A stretch of DNA of 64,000 nt from Zhihengliuella alba (GTDB lineage: Bacteria > Actinomycetota > Actinomycetes > Actinomycetales > Micrococcaceae): positions 434,001-498,000 of the forward strand of contig NZ_BAABCJ010000002.1 in NCBI RefSeq assembly GCF_039538765.1, given 5' to 3'. Positions 17,407-25,503 of the stretch are shown piece by piece (the first letter of the stretch is position 1; each line of letters starts with the position of its first letter). Made by a program: the position numbers and the translations under genes. Below the pieces are notes generated by a model, which worked only from the letters and a program-made list of their open reading frames with translations, had not been told where the DNA came from and searched no databases.

Positions 17407-17480
17407 GCTCCACCCTCCGCCGTCGCCTGTCGGCCCGAGGGGGCCGTCTTCCGAGATCCTAGGGTATCGGCAGCCGGTCG

Positions 17481-18467
17481 CTAGCCGGACATATCGACGT
17501 CGTGCCCGAGACCCAGCTCCACGGCGCGATCGTACGCCAGCCGCCCCACCGCCAGATCCTGCAGGCCGATGCCCACGGAGTTGAACAACGTGACGTCCGC
17601 GGCGCCGGTGCGGCCGACGACGTCGCCGCCGATCACCTGCCCCAGCTCGCCGATGATGTCCGCCTCCGCGATGGCGCCCTCGGCGAGCGCCAGCAGGTAC
17701 TCCCCGGACTTCGCAGCCGCGGTGCCGCGGTGGTCGACGAAGACGCGCGCCCGGGCCATGCCGGCGGAGTCGATCTCCCGCTCTCCCGGCCGGGGACGGG
17801 CGCCGACGGCGTTGATGTGCTGCCCGGCGCGGAACCACTCGCCGCGGACGATCGGCTCGACGGAGGGCGTCAGGGTGCAGACGACGTCGCTCTCGGTGAA
17901 GACGTCCTCGACTGACGCCGCGGCGACGACCTCGAGGCCGTGGTGCGCCACGGCCGCGCGGAATCCCTCGACCCGCTCGCTCGTGCGCGACCAGACGACG
18001 ATCCGTTCGATCGGCAGGACGCACAGCATCGCCTCGACGTGGGCCACCGCGAGCGCGCCCGCGCCGACGAGCGCGAGCACTCGCGAGTCCGCGCGGGCCA
18101 GGTGGCGGCTCGCCACCGCACTCGCCGCCGCCGTGCGGATCCGCGTGGGCACGCGCCCGTCCAGGAGGGCCAGCGTCTCCCCGGTGACATGGTTGGTCAG
18201 CATGATGCTCGAGCGCTGGGTGGGGAGCCCGCGCCCGGCATTTGAGGGGATGTCGGCCAGCAGCTTCACCGAGGCCAGGGACTCCGCCGCGGCCACCCCC
18301 GGCATGACGATGAAGCTCGAGTCCACGGGGCCGACGCCCATGGCGACGGGCGTCGGCTGGACGGCGGTGCCGCGGGCCGAGTCGGCGAAGACTCGCTCGA
18401 CGGCCTCGACCGTCGACGGCATGTCGATGGCCGCCTGCAGCGAGGAGGCATTCAGGATCAGAGTCAT
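17481..18467 (-). CDS. Ornithine cyclodeaminase/mu-crystallin family protein
   Basis: Protein of 328 residues with the family's substrate region (VKLLADIPSNAGRGLPTQRSSIMLTN), the Arg-containing RVPTRIRTAAASAVASRHLAR, and the dinucleotide motif ALVGAGALAVAHVEAM (about 126-142). Members interconvert amino and imino acids with NAD(P), e.g. ornithine to proline, alanine dehydrogenase or ketimine reductase activity. The ATG at 18467 gives the usual family N-terminus (MTLILNASSLQ); an ATG at 18506 with GGGG upstream is an alternative. Probably the first gene of a two-gene operon with the GntR regulator. Confidence 0.87.
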   Translation of the reverse strand: MTLILNASSLQAAIDMPSTVEAVERVFADSARGTAVQPTPVAMGVGPVDSSFIVMPGVAAAESLASVKLLADIPSNAGRGLPTQRSSIMLTNHVTGETLALLDGRVPTRIRTAAASAVASRHLARADSRVLALVGAGALAVAHVEAMLCVLPIERIVVWSRTSERVEGFRAAVAHHGLEVVAAASVEDVFTESDVVCTLTPSVEPIVRGEWFRAGQHINAVGARPRPGEREIDSAGMARARVFVDHRGTAAAKSGEYLLALAEGAIAEADIIGELGQVIGGDVVGRTGAADVTLFNSVGIGLQDLAVGRLAYDRAVELGLGHDVDMSG

Positions 18468-18512
18468 GGGGACCGGCCCTTCCGGGAGGATGTCGTTGAC
18501 CCTCATCGTACC

Positions 18513-18528
18513 CCAATTTGGTATTCCA
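18513..18528 (-). promoter_or_regulatory. Cluster operator in front of cyclodeaminase gene
   Basis: ATTTGGTATTCCAAAT is an almost perfect 16-bp palindrome (one central mismatch) and the best example of the motif shared by four promoters of the 12.2-18.5 kb cluster. It lies about 45 nt upstream of the chosen start. Confidence 0.75.
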
Positions 18529-18635
18529 AATAGTCCTCGCGCCGAAACGACCATCCTGCGACAACTGCCCCGGCCACTGCACGGAGCGGCCGCTGGATCG
18601 ACGCATACTTGACGCGGGTCACACTTCCGGTATTA

Positions 18636-18651
18636 CCTAATGATCGTTCGG
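18636..18651 (+). promoter_or_regulatory. Putative PaaR operator, paaI promoter
   Basis: CCTAATGATCGTTCGG, flanked by TTA and TAA, is palindromic with two mismatches. Its complement CCGAACGATCATTAGG aligns with CTGAACGATCGGTCAG in front of paaZ. It sits 24 nt before the paaI start. Confidence 0.72.
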
Positions 18652-18674
18652 TAAATAAAACAGGAGGTCCGCCG

Positions 18675-19130
18675 ATGACTGAGGCCACCACCGAGGAACT
18701 CGGCGGCACGCCCGAGACGCTCGACCACCCGATCCTCGCCGACGACCGCACGGCTGCCTGGCTCGGGCTGAAGGTCGTCAAGCTCGCGGATGGCCACGCC
18801 ACCACCACCATGACGCTCCGCGAGGAGATGCTGAACGGCTTCGGCATCGCCCACGGCGGCATGATTTTCGCCTTCGCGGACACGACCTTCGCCCTCGCGT
18901 GCAATCCACACCTGGGCAGCGCCGACACCATCACCGTGGCCTCCGGCGTCGATGTGAACTTCCTGCGCTCGGGCATCCCGGGGCGCACCCTGACCGCGGT
19001 CGCCGACCGCCGCGCCCAGACCGGGCGCAGCGGCCTCTACGACGTGCAGATCCGGCAGTCCGTCCCCGGCGGCGAGGACGAGGTCATCGCCGAGTTCCGC
19101 GGACGCTCCCGGACCGTCCCGAAACGCTAG
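18675..19130 (+). CDS. paaI: Hydroxyphenylacetyl-CoA thioesterase PaaI
   Basis: Hot-dog fold thioesterase of 151 residues. The catalytic segment IAHGGMIFAFADTTFALACN contains His60-Gly61 and Asp69 in the PaaI arrangement, and GVDVNFLRSGIPG follows. PaaI releases CoA from dead-end phenylacetyl-CoA derivatives. AGGAGG at 18662-18667 is well placed before the ATG at 18675. The first gene of the paaI-paaK-TetR group, behind a putative PaaR site. Confidence 0.93.
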   Translation: MTEATTEELGGTPETLDHPILADDRTAAWLGLKVVKLADGHATTTMTLREEMLNGFGIAHGGMIFAFADTTFALACNPHLGSADTITVASGVDVNFLRSGIPGRTLTAVADRRAQTGRSGLYDVQIRQSVPGGEDEVIAEFRGRSRTVPKR

Positions 19131-19248
19131 CCGCGGTCGGCCCACGCGCCGCCGCCCTCGAACCGCACCGCCCCACCCAACCGACCCAGCACCCCAACCG
19201 CACCGCGCACCCCAACCGCACCCGCTCCCAACTCCCAGGCAGGCCGCC
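19131..19248. repeat. C-rich spacer with imperfect direct repeats
   Basis: The paaI-paaK gap is almost devoid of G-free coding signals and consists of C-rich units such as GCACCCCAACCGCACC (19189-19204 and 19207-19222). No gene is visible. Confidence 0.6.
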
Positions 19249-20574
19249 ATGACGCAAGCACCCGCAGCCCCCGGCACGTCCCTCCCGAATCCGCTGGACC
19301 CGGAGGAGACCATGAGCCGCGACCAGATCGAGGCGATCCAGCTGGAGCGCCTCAAGGAGACGGTCGCGTACGCCTACAACCGGGTGCCCCTGTACAAGGA
19401 GAAGTACGACGACGCCGGCGTCCACCCGGGCGACCTGAAGGAACTGGCCGACCTGGCCAAGTTCCCCTTCACCGAGAAGGAGGACTTGCGCCGGACCTAT
19501 CCGTTCGGCATGTTCGCGGTCCCCCGCGAGGAGGTCGCCCGCATCCATGCCTCCTCGGGCACCACCGGCCGCCCGACCGTCGTCGGATACACCGACACGG
19601 ACCTCGACAACTGGGCCACGCTCGGGGCGCGCTGCCTGCGCCTGTCCGGTGTGAAGCCGGGCTGGCGCGTCCACAACGCGTACGGCTACGGGCTCTTCAC
19701 CGGCGGCCTCGGCGCGCACGCGGCGGCCGAGAAGCTCGGCACCACGGTCATCCCCATGTCCGGCGGGCAGACGGAGAAGCAGATCACGCTGATCCAGGAT
19801 TTTCAGCCGGAGGCGATCCTCTGCACCCCCACCTACCTGCTGACCATCGGCGACGCGATGCAGCACGCCGGGATCGATCCCCGCTCCACCTCGCTGAGGG
19901 TCGCCGTCCTCGGCGCCGAGCCGTGGACCGAGGAGATGCGGCACGAGCTCGAGGAGATGTTCGGCATCGACGCGTGCGACATCTACGGCCTCTCCGAGGT
20001 CATGGGTCCGGGCGTCGCCGGCGAGTCCAATGAGAAGAAGGACGGCTCGCACATCTGGGAGGACCACTTCCGGCCGGAGATCCTCGACGCTTTCGACGAG
20101 ACGCGCGTGCTGGGGGACGGCGAGCACGGCGAGCTGGTGTTCACCTCGCTCACCAAGCAGGCGCTGCCCATCATCCGCTACCGCACCCACGACCTGACCC
20201 GGCTCATGCCGGGGACCGCGCGGCCGGGTCACCGCCGCATGGGCCGCATCACCGGTCGGAGCGACGACATGATCATCCTCCGCGGCGTGAACCTGTTCCC
20301 CACCCAGGTGGAGGAGCTGATCCTCAAGGTCGCCGGCCTCTCGCCGCACTTCCAGCTCGAGATCACGCGGCCGAACCGCATGGACGAGCTCACCGTCAAG
20401 GTCGAGCGGCGGGAGGACTGCACCACGGACCGCGCCGGCGCGGCCGGAGCCGAGCTGCAGAAGCTCATCAAGATCCACATCGGCTCGACCTGCCGCATCG
20501 ACGTCGTCGACCCCGAGTCCCTCCCCCGGTCCGTCGGCAAGCTCAAGCGGATCTACGACCTGCGCGACAAGTAG
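19249..20574 (+). CDS. paaK: Phenylacetate-CoA ligase
   Basis: Adenylate-forming enzyme of 441 residues that activates phenylacetate with ATP and CoA, the first step of the pathway. Visible motifs: the P-loop HASSGTTGRPTVVGYT (about 101-116), VHNAYGYGLFTGGLG, the aromatic-pocket and adenine segment IYGLSEVMGPGVAGE (about 245-259), and the hinge GRITGRSDDMIILRGVNLFP (about 330-350). Length agrees with PaaK. Starts 118 nt after paaI across a repetitive spacer. Confidence 0.96.
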   Translation: MTQAPAAPGTSLPNPLDPEETMSRDQIEAIQLERLKETVAYAYNRVPLYKEKYDDAGVHPGDLKELADLAKFPFTEKEDLRRTYPFGMFAVPREEVARIHASSGTTGRPTVVGYTDTDLDNWATLGARCLRLSGVKPGWRVHNAYGYGLFTGGLGAHAAAEKLGTTVIPMSGGQTEKQITLIQDFQPEAILCTPTYLLTIGDAMQHAGIDPRSTSLRVAVLGAEPWTEEMRHELEEMFGIDACDIYGLSEVMGPGVAGESNEKKDGSHIWEDHFRPEILDAFDETRVLGDGEHGELVFTSLTKQALPIIRYRTHDLTRLMPGTARPGHRRMGRITGRSDDMIILRGVNLFPTQVEELILKVAGLSPHFQLEITRPNRMDELTVKVERREDCTTDRAGAAGAELQKLIKIHIGSTCRIDVVDPESLPRSVGKLKRIYDLRDK

Positions 20575-20629
20575 TCCGGGGCCGGCGACACCGGCCGTGA
20601 GCCCGCGAGAGCGTGAAAGGATGGCATCC

Positions 20630-21256
20630 ATGCCCAGCACAGCCGAACCCGACGCACTCTCCGCGGGCGCCAAGCGCGGCCGTCCCGGCTACGACCAGGA
20701 CTCGGTGCTGAACGTCGCCGTGCAGGTCTTCAACAAGCACGGGTACGACGCGACGTCGATGGGCCTGCTCGCCGAGAACCTCGGCATCAGCAAGTCGGCC
20801 ATCTACCACCACGTCCCCTCCAAGGGTGACCTGCTGCGTCTGGCGCTGGACCAGGCGCTGGTGCCCCTCGAGGCGATCTCGGAGCACGAGCGCGCCCGGA
20901 CGGGGACGGCCGAGGAGCGGCTGGAGTTCTTCCTGCGCAGCACCATCCGGGTCCTCATCGAGCGGCAGCCGTACGTGACCCTGCTGCTCCGTCTGCGCGG
21001 GAACACGGAGATCGAGCGGACCGCGCTGGAACGGCGTCGTGCCGTCGACCGCAAGGTCGCCGACCTCGTGGTCGAGGCCCAGCGCGAGGGGACGCTGCGC
21101 GAGGACATCGACCCGCGCACCACCACGCGGCTGCTGTTCGGCACCATCAACTCCATGGTCGAGTGGTTCCGCCCGGACGGGCCCGCCGGGGCGCAGCAGG
21201 TCGAGGACAACGCCATCACCATGATGCTGGACGGACTCCACACCCGGAACCTCTGA
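20630..21256 (+). CDS. paaR: TetR family regulator, probable PaaR
   Basis: Protein of 208 residues. An N-terminal TetR HTH (VAVQVFNKHGYDATSMGLLAENLGISKSAIYHHVPSKGDLL, about 26-66) is followed by a helical ligand domain. Its position directly after paaK and the matching palindromes at three paa promoters make it the likely phenylacetyl-CoA-responsive repressor of the regulon; that is inference. The ATG at 20630 has GAAAGG 9-10 nt upstream; an ATG at 20621 is equally open. Confidence 0.85.
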   Translation: MPSTAEPDALSAGAKRGRPGYDQDSVLNVAVQVFNKHGYDATSMGLLAENLGISKSAIYHHVPSKGDLLRLALDQALVPLEAISEHERARTGTAEERLEFFLRSTIRVLIERQPYVTLLLRLRGNTEIERTALERRRAVDRKVADLVVEAQREGTLREDIDPRTTTRLLFGTINSMVEWFRPDGPAGAQQVEDNAITMMLDGLHTRNL

Positions 21257-21400
21257 GCCTCCGCGTCGAGGGCGAGCCCCTCCGGCGGGATCCGGGGCAC
21301 CGCTGGGCCGCTCGCCCCGCGGCGCCACTCGGTCCGTGGCATCGCTCGCCCCGTTGCGCCGCTCGTCCAGTGGCACCACTCGGCCCCGGGCCGGCCGTGC

Positions 21401-21475
21401 CAGGGGTCTCGCCGCCAGGGGTCTCGTCGCCAGGGGTCTCGTCGCCAGGGGTCTCGCCGTCAGGGGTCTCGTCGC
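21401..21475. repeat. 15-bp tandem repeat, 5 copies
   Basis: CAGGGGTCTCGTCGC and two single-base variants are repeated five times head to tail. The repeat lies between the PaaR-like gene and the PnuC-like gene, in DNA (21257-21516) with no other visible gene. Confidence 0.92.
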
Positions 21476-21516
21476 GCGGAGGCGCCGCACAGGCACGGCC
21501 GGTAGGATGAACCGCC

Positions 21517-22248
21517 GTGGATCAGATCTTCTCAACGCTCTTCAATCAGCCCCTCGGCACCGACACCGCCCTGCAGGTCGCCCTGTCCGCCCTGAGCACG
21601 CTGCTGACGGCCGTAGCGCTGATGCTGCTGGCCCACCGCAACGATCTCGGCTGGTGGGTGCAGATCCTGGCGGCGTTCGCCGGGCCGCTCGTCATCGCGC
21701 TGACCTTCGGCTACGAGGGCCTGCTCTCTGCAGTGCCCTCGCTCGTGGTCGCCGCCTACGGCCTGTGGCGCTTCAGCCGCTTCACGCTCCACGGCCGCTT
21801 CACCCGCGAGGTCGTCCGCGCCCCACTCCATCTGCGCCAGTTCGGCTGGGGCCTCGGCGTGGCCGTCGTGCTGACCGCGCTCGGCCTGGGCCAGATGCTC
21901 ACCAGCGGATTCGTCTTCCAGGCCGGCACGGCCAACATCTGGATCGCGTACGGCTGCGCGGCCGTCATCAGCGCGGCCCTGGTCGGCGTCGCCAACGGCG
22001 TGCGGTGGGCCTGGCTCGCCGCCGCAGCCGCAGGGGTCGTCAATGTCGGCGTCCTCCTGGCCGGGGGCGATCCGGCGCTCGGCACGCTGTTCGCGCTGGT
22101 CCTCCTGGCGCTCGGAGCCCTGTACGGCTGGTTCGTCTGGGGCGCCCTGCCGGTAGCCGAGCGGAGCGACGACGCCCCGCGGGCCGACGCCGGGAACGCC
22201 GCCGACTACCCGCCGCACCCCTACCGGGACAGCCCCGCCCGGGGCTGA
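21517..22248 (+). CDS. PnuC-like multi-pass membrane protein
   Basis: Protein of 243 residues with about seven hydrophobic helices and a hydrophilic C-terminal tail. The stretch LLAHRNDLGWWVQILAAF ... GYEGLLSAVPSLVVAAYGLWRF resembles the N-[x]-W-G/W and LQxxYxxxxxYGWWRW pattern of nicotinamide-riboside transporters (PnuC), but the match is loose and no nicotinamide gene is nearby. The start is GTG at 21517 behind GGTAGGATG. Function not assigned. Confidence 0.6.
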   Translation: MDQIFSTLFNQPLGTDTALQVALSALSTLLTAVALMLLAHRNDLGWWVQILAAFAGPLVIALTFGYEGLLSAVPSLVVAAYGLWRFSRFTLHGRFTREVVRAPLHLRQFGWGLGVAVVLTALGLGQMLTSGFVFQAGTANIWIAYGCAAVISAALVGVANGVRWAWLAAAAAGVVNVGVLLAGGDPALGTLFALVLLALGALYGWFVWGALPVAERSDDAPRADAGNAADYPPHPYRDSPARG

Positions 22249-22438
22249 CAGCGGCCCCCGGAACCGCGCGCCGGGGACACCGGCCCGGCGGCCTCTGTTG
22301 CGCCGTCGTGACGTGCCGGATTCGAGATCCGTGCTGTCTCCGCTAGATTTTCTCTGGACGGAAACCGGCAAGAATCCGCCCGGGAAAGCGTTATCCCGTA
22401 GTTGACGCGACCACCCTTTCAACGGCGAAAGAGGAACT

Positions 22439-24118
22439 ATGACCCTGACTGCACCCACGAACGAATCCGGCCTCCCGACAGCCTCGCCCACGACGAAGTC
22501 CGCCGGCCACGTCATCGTCGACACGCTGGTCTCCCACGGCGTCAAGCGCGCCTACGTGGTCCCCGGCGAGAGCTACCTCGACGTTCTGGACGGGCTGCAC
22601 GAGTCCGTCATCGACACCGTGGTCTGCCGCCACGAGGGCGGTGCCGCCTACATGGCCGAGGCCGACGGCAAGATGCAGGAGGTCCCGGGCATCGCCATGG
22701 TGACCCGCGGCCCGGGCGCCGCGAACGCCCACGTCGGCCTGCACACGGCCTGGCAGGACTCGACGCCGATGGTGCTGTTCGTCGGCCTCATCCCCTACGA
22801 GCACCGCGACCGCGAGGCCTTCCAGGAGTTCTCCCCCAAGGCGTGGTTCAGCTCCGGTGCCAAGCGGGTGATGGTGCTGGACCACGCGGAGCGTGCCTCC
22901 GAGATCGTCGCCGAGGCCATGTTCGCCGCGGTCTCCGGCCGCCCGGGCCCCGTGGTGGTCGGCCTCCCCGAGGACATCATCAAACATCAGATCCCCGCCG
23001 CCCTCCACCCGCGGATCCCCGTCGCGACCGGCGGCATGACCGTCACCGACTGGAAGTCCCTCCACGACGCGCTGCAGGAGGCGGAGAAGCCGCTCTTCAT
23101 CTTCGGCGGCAACGACTGGACCGACGAGGGCGCCCGCTCGTTCACCAGCTGGCTGGAGGAGCACCACCTCCCGGCCGCCGCCGAGTGGCGGTGCGAGGGC
23201 ACCGTACCCTTCGCGTCGCCGTCGTACGTGGGACCGATCGGCTACGGCCGCCCGAAGCCGACCTACGACCTGCTGGAGGAGACCGACCTGCTGGTCTTCG
23301 TGGGCACGGTCCCCGGGGACGTCATCACCGACGGCTTCAACGTCCGCCAGAACTGGAGCCAGAAGAACTTCCTCATCACCATGGACCCGTCGCTGCGCGG
23401 CCGCTCCGGCCCCGTGACGCACCAGATCGTGGCGAAGCCGGACGTGTTCGTGCGGGACCTGATCCGGATGGACCTGCCTGTGAAGGACGAGTGGGTGGCC
23501 TGGACCTCCCGCATGCGCGCCGAGCAGGAGAAGTTCGCGGCGCTGCCGTCCGCCGAGCCGACCGGCGGACCGGCGCGCATGGACACCCTCATGGCCCACC
23601 TGGTGCCGCGTCTCCCCGAGGACGCCATGGTCACCTTCGGTGCCGGCGAGCACACCAACTGGGCGCACCGCTACTTCCCCACCAACGGGTACGCATCGAT
23701 GCTCTCGGCGCGCAACGGCTCCATGGGCTACTCGGTGCCGTCGGCGGTCGCGGCCTCGCTCCGCTACCCGGGTCGCACCGTGGTCACCATCGCCGGCGAC
23801 GGCGAGTTCCTCATGAACGGCCAGGAACTGGCGACGGCGGCCCAGTACGGCGCGACGCCCCTGGTGGTGGTCATGGACAACCAGGAGTACGGCACCATTC
23901 GCACGCACCAGGAGCGCGACTACCCGGAGCGCGTCTCCGGCACCCAACTGAAGAACCCGGACTTCGCGCTCATGGCGCAGGCCTTCGGCGGATTCGGCGT
24001 GCGGGTGGAGGACGACGCCGACGTGCCGGCGGCCGTGGATGCGGCCCTGGCGGCCACGGCGGAGGGATCCTTCGCGCTCATCCACCTGATCGTGGAGCAG
24101 CGCGTCAAGGCCTACTGA
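22439..24118 (+). CDS. Thiamine diphosphate-dependent enzyme (acetolactate synthase-like)
   Basis: Protein of 559 residues with the three-domain layout of the ALS/pyruvate oxidase/benzoylformate decarboxylase group. The N-terminal PYR domain contains VPGESYLDVLDGL and the activating Glu in CRHEGGAAYMAEADGKM (about 60-76); the C-terminal PP domain has the ThDP/Mg motif GDGEFLMNGQELATAAQYGATPLVVVMDNQEYG (about 455-487). Related actinobacterial proteins are annotated simply as ThDP-binding; the substrate is not known. ATG with AGAGGA upstream. The last five codons and stop are the first copy of a 24-bp tandem repeat. Confidence 0.85.
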   Translation: MTLTAPTNESGLPTASPTTKSAGHVIVDTLVSHGVKRAYVVPGESYLDVLDGLHESVIDTVVCRHEGGAAYMAEADGKMQEVPGIAMVTRGPGAANAHVGLHTAWQDSTPMVLFVGLIPYEHRDREAFQEFSPKAWFSSGAKRVMVLDHAERASEIVAEAMFAAVSGRPGPVVVGLPEDIIKHQIPAALHPRIPVATGGMTVTDWKSLHDALQEAEKPLFIFGGNDWTDEGARSFTSWLEEHHLPAAAEWRCEGTVPFASPSYVGPIGYGRPKPTYDLLEETDLLVFVGTVPGDVITDGFNVRQNWSQKNFLITMDPSLRGRSGPVTHQIVAKPDVFVRDLIRMDLPVKDEWVAWTSRMRAEQEKFAALPSAEPTGGPARMDTLMAHLVPRLPEDAMVTFGAGEHTNWAHRYFPTNGYASMLSARNGSMGYSVPSAVAASLRYPGRTVVTIAGDGEFLMNGQELATAAQYGATPLVVVMDNQEYGTIRTHQERDYPERVSGTQLKNPDFALMAQAFGGFGVRVEDDADVPAAVDAALAATAEGSFALIHLIVEQRVKAY

Positions 24119-24220
24119 GCGCAGCGCGTCAAGGCCTACTGAGCGCAGCGCGTCAAGGCCTCCTGGGCGCGGCGCGTCAAGGCCTACTGAGCGCAGCGCG
24201 TCAAGGCCTCCTGGACGGAG
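24101..24220 (+). repeat. 24-bp tandem repeat, 5 copies, spanning a stop codon
   Basis: CGCGTCAAGGCCTACTGAGC plus GCAG is repeated five times with small changes. Copy one encodes the last residues RVKAY and the stop of the ThDP enzyme; copies three and five have TCC-TGG in place of TAC-TGA, which removes the stop. Length is a multiple of three, so read-through would stay in frame. Confidence 0.93.
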
Positions 24221-24281
24221 CCCAGCGCCTCAGCGCCTCAGGGCCTCCTGGGCGCGGCCGGGGCCGCCGGAAGCGCGCAGC

Positions 24282-24518
24282 CTAGTGGTCGCCGGTGTCG
24301 AAGCCGTTGATCTTGTGGGTCCCGTCGCAGAACGGCTTGATGGCGGAGCCGCCGCACCGGCAGAGCGCGACCGTCCGGCGGTTCGCCGGGACGGGCTGCC
24401 CGGTCACGTCGACGATCTGGAAGTCGCCGCGGACCAGCAGCGGCCCGTTCGGGCACAGGACGATGTCCGGTCCGGCGGCGGCGTCCGAGTCCTGCGGGGC
24501 GGGCGTCGGGTCATCCAT
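24282..24518 (-). CDS. CDGSH iron-sulfur domain protein
   Basis: Protein of 78 residues. The [2Fe-2S] CDGSH motif is complete: Cys53-x-Cys55 (ALCRCGGSAIKPF), Cys64 and His68 (CDGTH). A short N-terminal acidic tail and PDIVLCPNGPLLVRGDFQIVD strand region precede it, as in bacterial single-CDGSH proteins. Such proteins are redox-active or cluster-transfer proteins. It overlaps the end of the glycosyltransferase gene by 8 nt, so the two are co-translated with the haem-oxygenase-like gene upstream. Confidence 0.93.
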   Translation of the reverse strand: MDDPTPAPQDSDAAAGPDIVLCPNGPLLVRGDFQIVDVTGQPVPANRRTVALCRCGGSAIKPFCDGTHKINGFDTGDH

Positions 24519-25503
24519 GGTCGGTTCCGTCCTCCCCGCGCTGGTGCGCGTGCCGCTGCGCCATGTGGCGGCGTCGCAGCTCCCCCGCCGAGTGGGCCGC
24601 CGTCTTCAGGCGGCCGCCCGCGTACGGGACCCCGCCGCGGAGCCGGTAGCCCACGGCCAACCACACGCAGACCGCGCGCTCGAGGACCCAGGCCGGGGCC
24701 CACAGCGGGGCGCTCCGCTGGAACGCCGCCTCCGCACCGCGGCGGCCCCACCACGCGGCCCCGATGGCCGTCAGCACCAGCAGCAGCAGTCGCGCGGGAC
24801 GCCGTGCGCCCCAGAGGATCACGGGCGCCAGTGACAGCTCGGCGAGCAGCCGCGCCGGTTGCGCGAAGTCGTCGTAGGCCTGCCGGATGCGCTGCCCGGC
24901 GAAGTGGCGCGTGCTCGGCGGCACGCGCCTGACGCACAGGTCCCCGGCGACGATCTGGCGCCCGCCGGCGGCACGGATGGTCCGCATGAGCTCGAGGTTC
25001 TCGAAGAGGACGTCGCCGTCGTAGCCCCCGGCGGCCAGGAGCCGCGATCTCCGCACGCCGACCGTCCCGGGGTAATCGGCCCCGAAGGCCCGGTTGAGCA
25101 GGATCCGCCCGGTGTCCCAGCGGGCGTGCCAGGGCAGGGGCGCGAAGTAGTTCTGCGGGCGGACCAGATCCGCCTCCGCGAGCAGGGCGACCAGGCGCTC
25201 CAGCTCCCGCGCCGTGTAGCGGACGTCGTCGTCCGCGAGGACGAGCAGCTCCTCGGCGGCGTGGGCGACGCCGGTCATGACGCCGGCGACCTTGCCGTTG
25301 CCGCCGGGCCACGGCCGCGGCGGGAGGTGGACGACGGCGGCCGGGAAGGCCGCGGCGTGGGCGCGGAAGAGCTCGGGCGCGGACCCGTCCACCACGGTGA
25401 CCGGGATCCACTCGACCAGCCGCTGGAGGTAGGAGGCGAGTTCGGGCAGGCCGGCGTCGTCGTGCCAGCGCAGCGGCAGGACGTACCGGGCGTCGGCGAT
25501 CAC
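24511..25503 (-). CDS. Family 2-like glycosyltransferase, membrane-anchored
   Basis: Protein of 330 residues. The GT-A nucleotide-binding core shows NGKVAGVMTGVAHAAEELLVLADDDVRY with DDD at 91-93 (the DxD metal site), then GGYDGDVLFENLELMRTIRAAGG, where ENLE is the likely acceptor-side motif. Near 210-250 and at about 285-305 there are hydrophobic segments, so it is probably anchored in the inner membrane. The start is GTG at 25503 within a GTGA overlap with the upstream gene. Sugar and acceptor unknown. Confidence 0.82.
   Translation of the reverse strand: MIADARYVLPLRWHDDAGLPELASYLQRLVEWIPVTVVDGSAPELFRAHAAAFPAAVVHLPPRPWPGGNGKVAGVMTGVAHAAEELLVLADDDVRYTARELERLVALLAEADLVRPQNYFAPLPWHARWDTGRILLNRAFGADYPGTVGVRRSRLLAAGGYDGDVLFENLELMRTIRAAGGRQIVAGDLCVRRVPPSTRHFAGQRIRQAYDDFAQPARLLAELSLAPVILWGARRPARLLLLVLTAIGAAWWGRRGAEAAFQRSAPLWAPAWVLERAVCVWLAVGYRLRGGVPYAGGRLKTAAHSAGELRRRHMAQRHAHQRGEDGTDHG

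Noticed and set aside
14059..17484. Very long plus-strand frame of 1141 codons spanning several genes
   Set aside because: It lies antisense or out of frame to well-supported amidohydrolase and GntR genes and is Arg/Pro/Gly-rich nonsense typical of high-GC shadow frames.
21401..21475. Possible CRISPR or integron repeats
   Set aside because: There are no spacers between the 15-bp units and no cas or integrase gene nearby.
22249..22438. Thiamine or other riboswitch before the ThDP enzyme
   Set aside because: No TPP-type conserved elements were recognised in the 190-nt gap.
24101..24220. Possible CRISPR array
   Set aside because: The copies are head to tail without unique spacers, and the first copy is coding.
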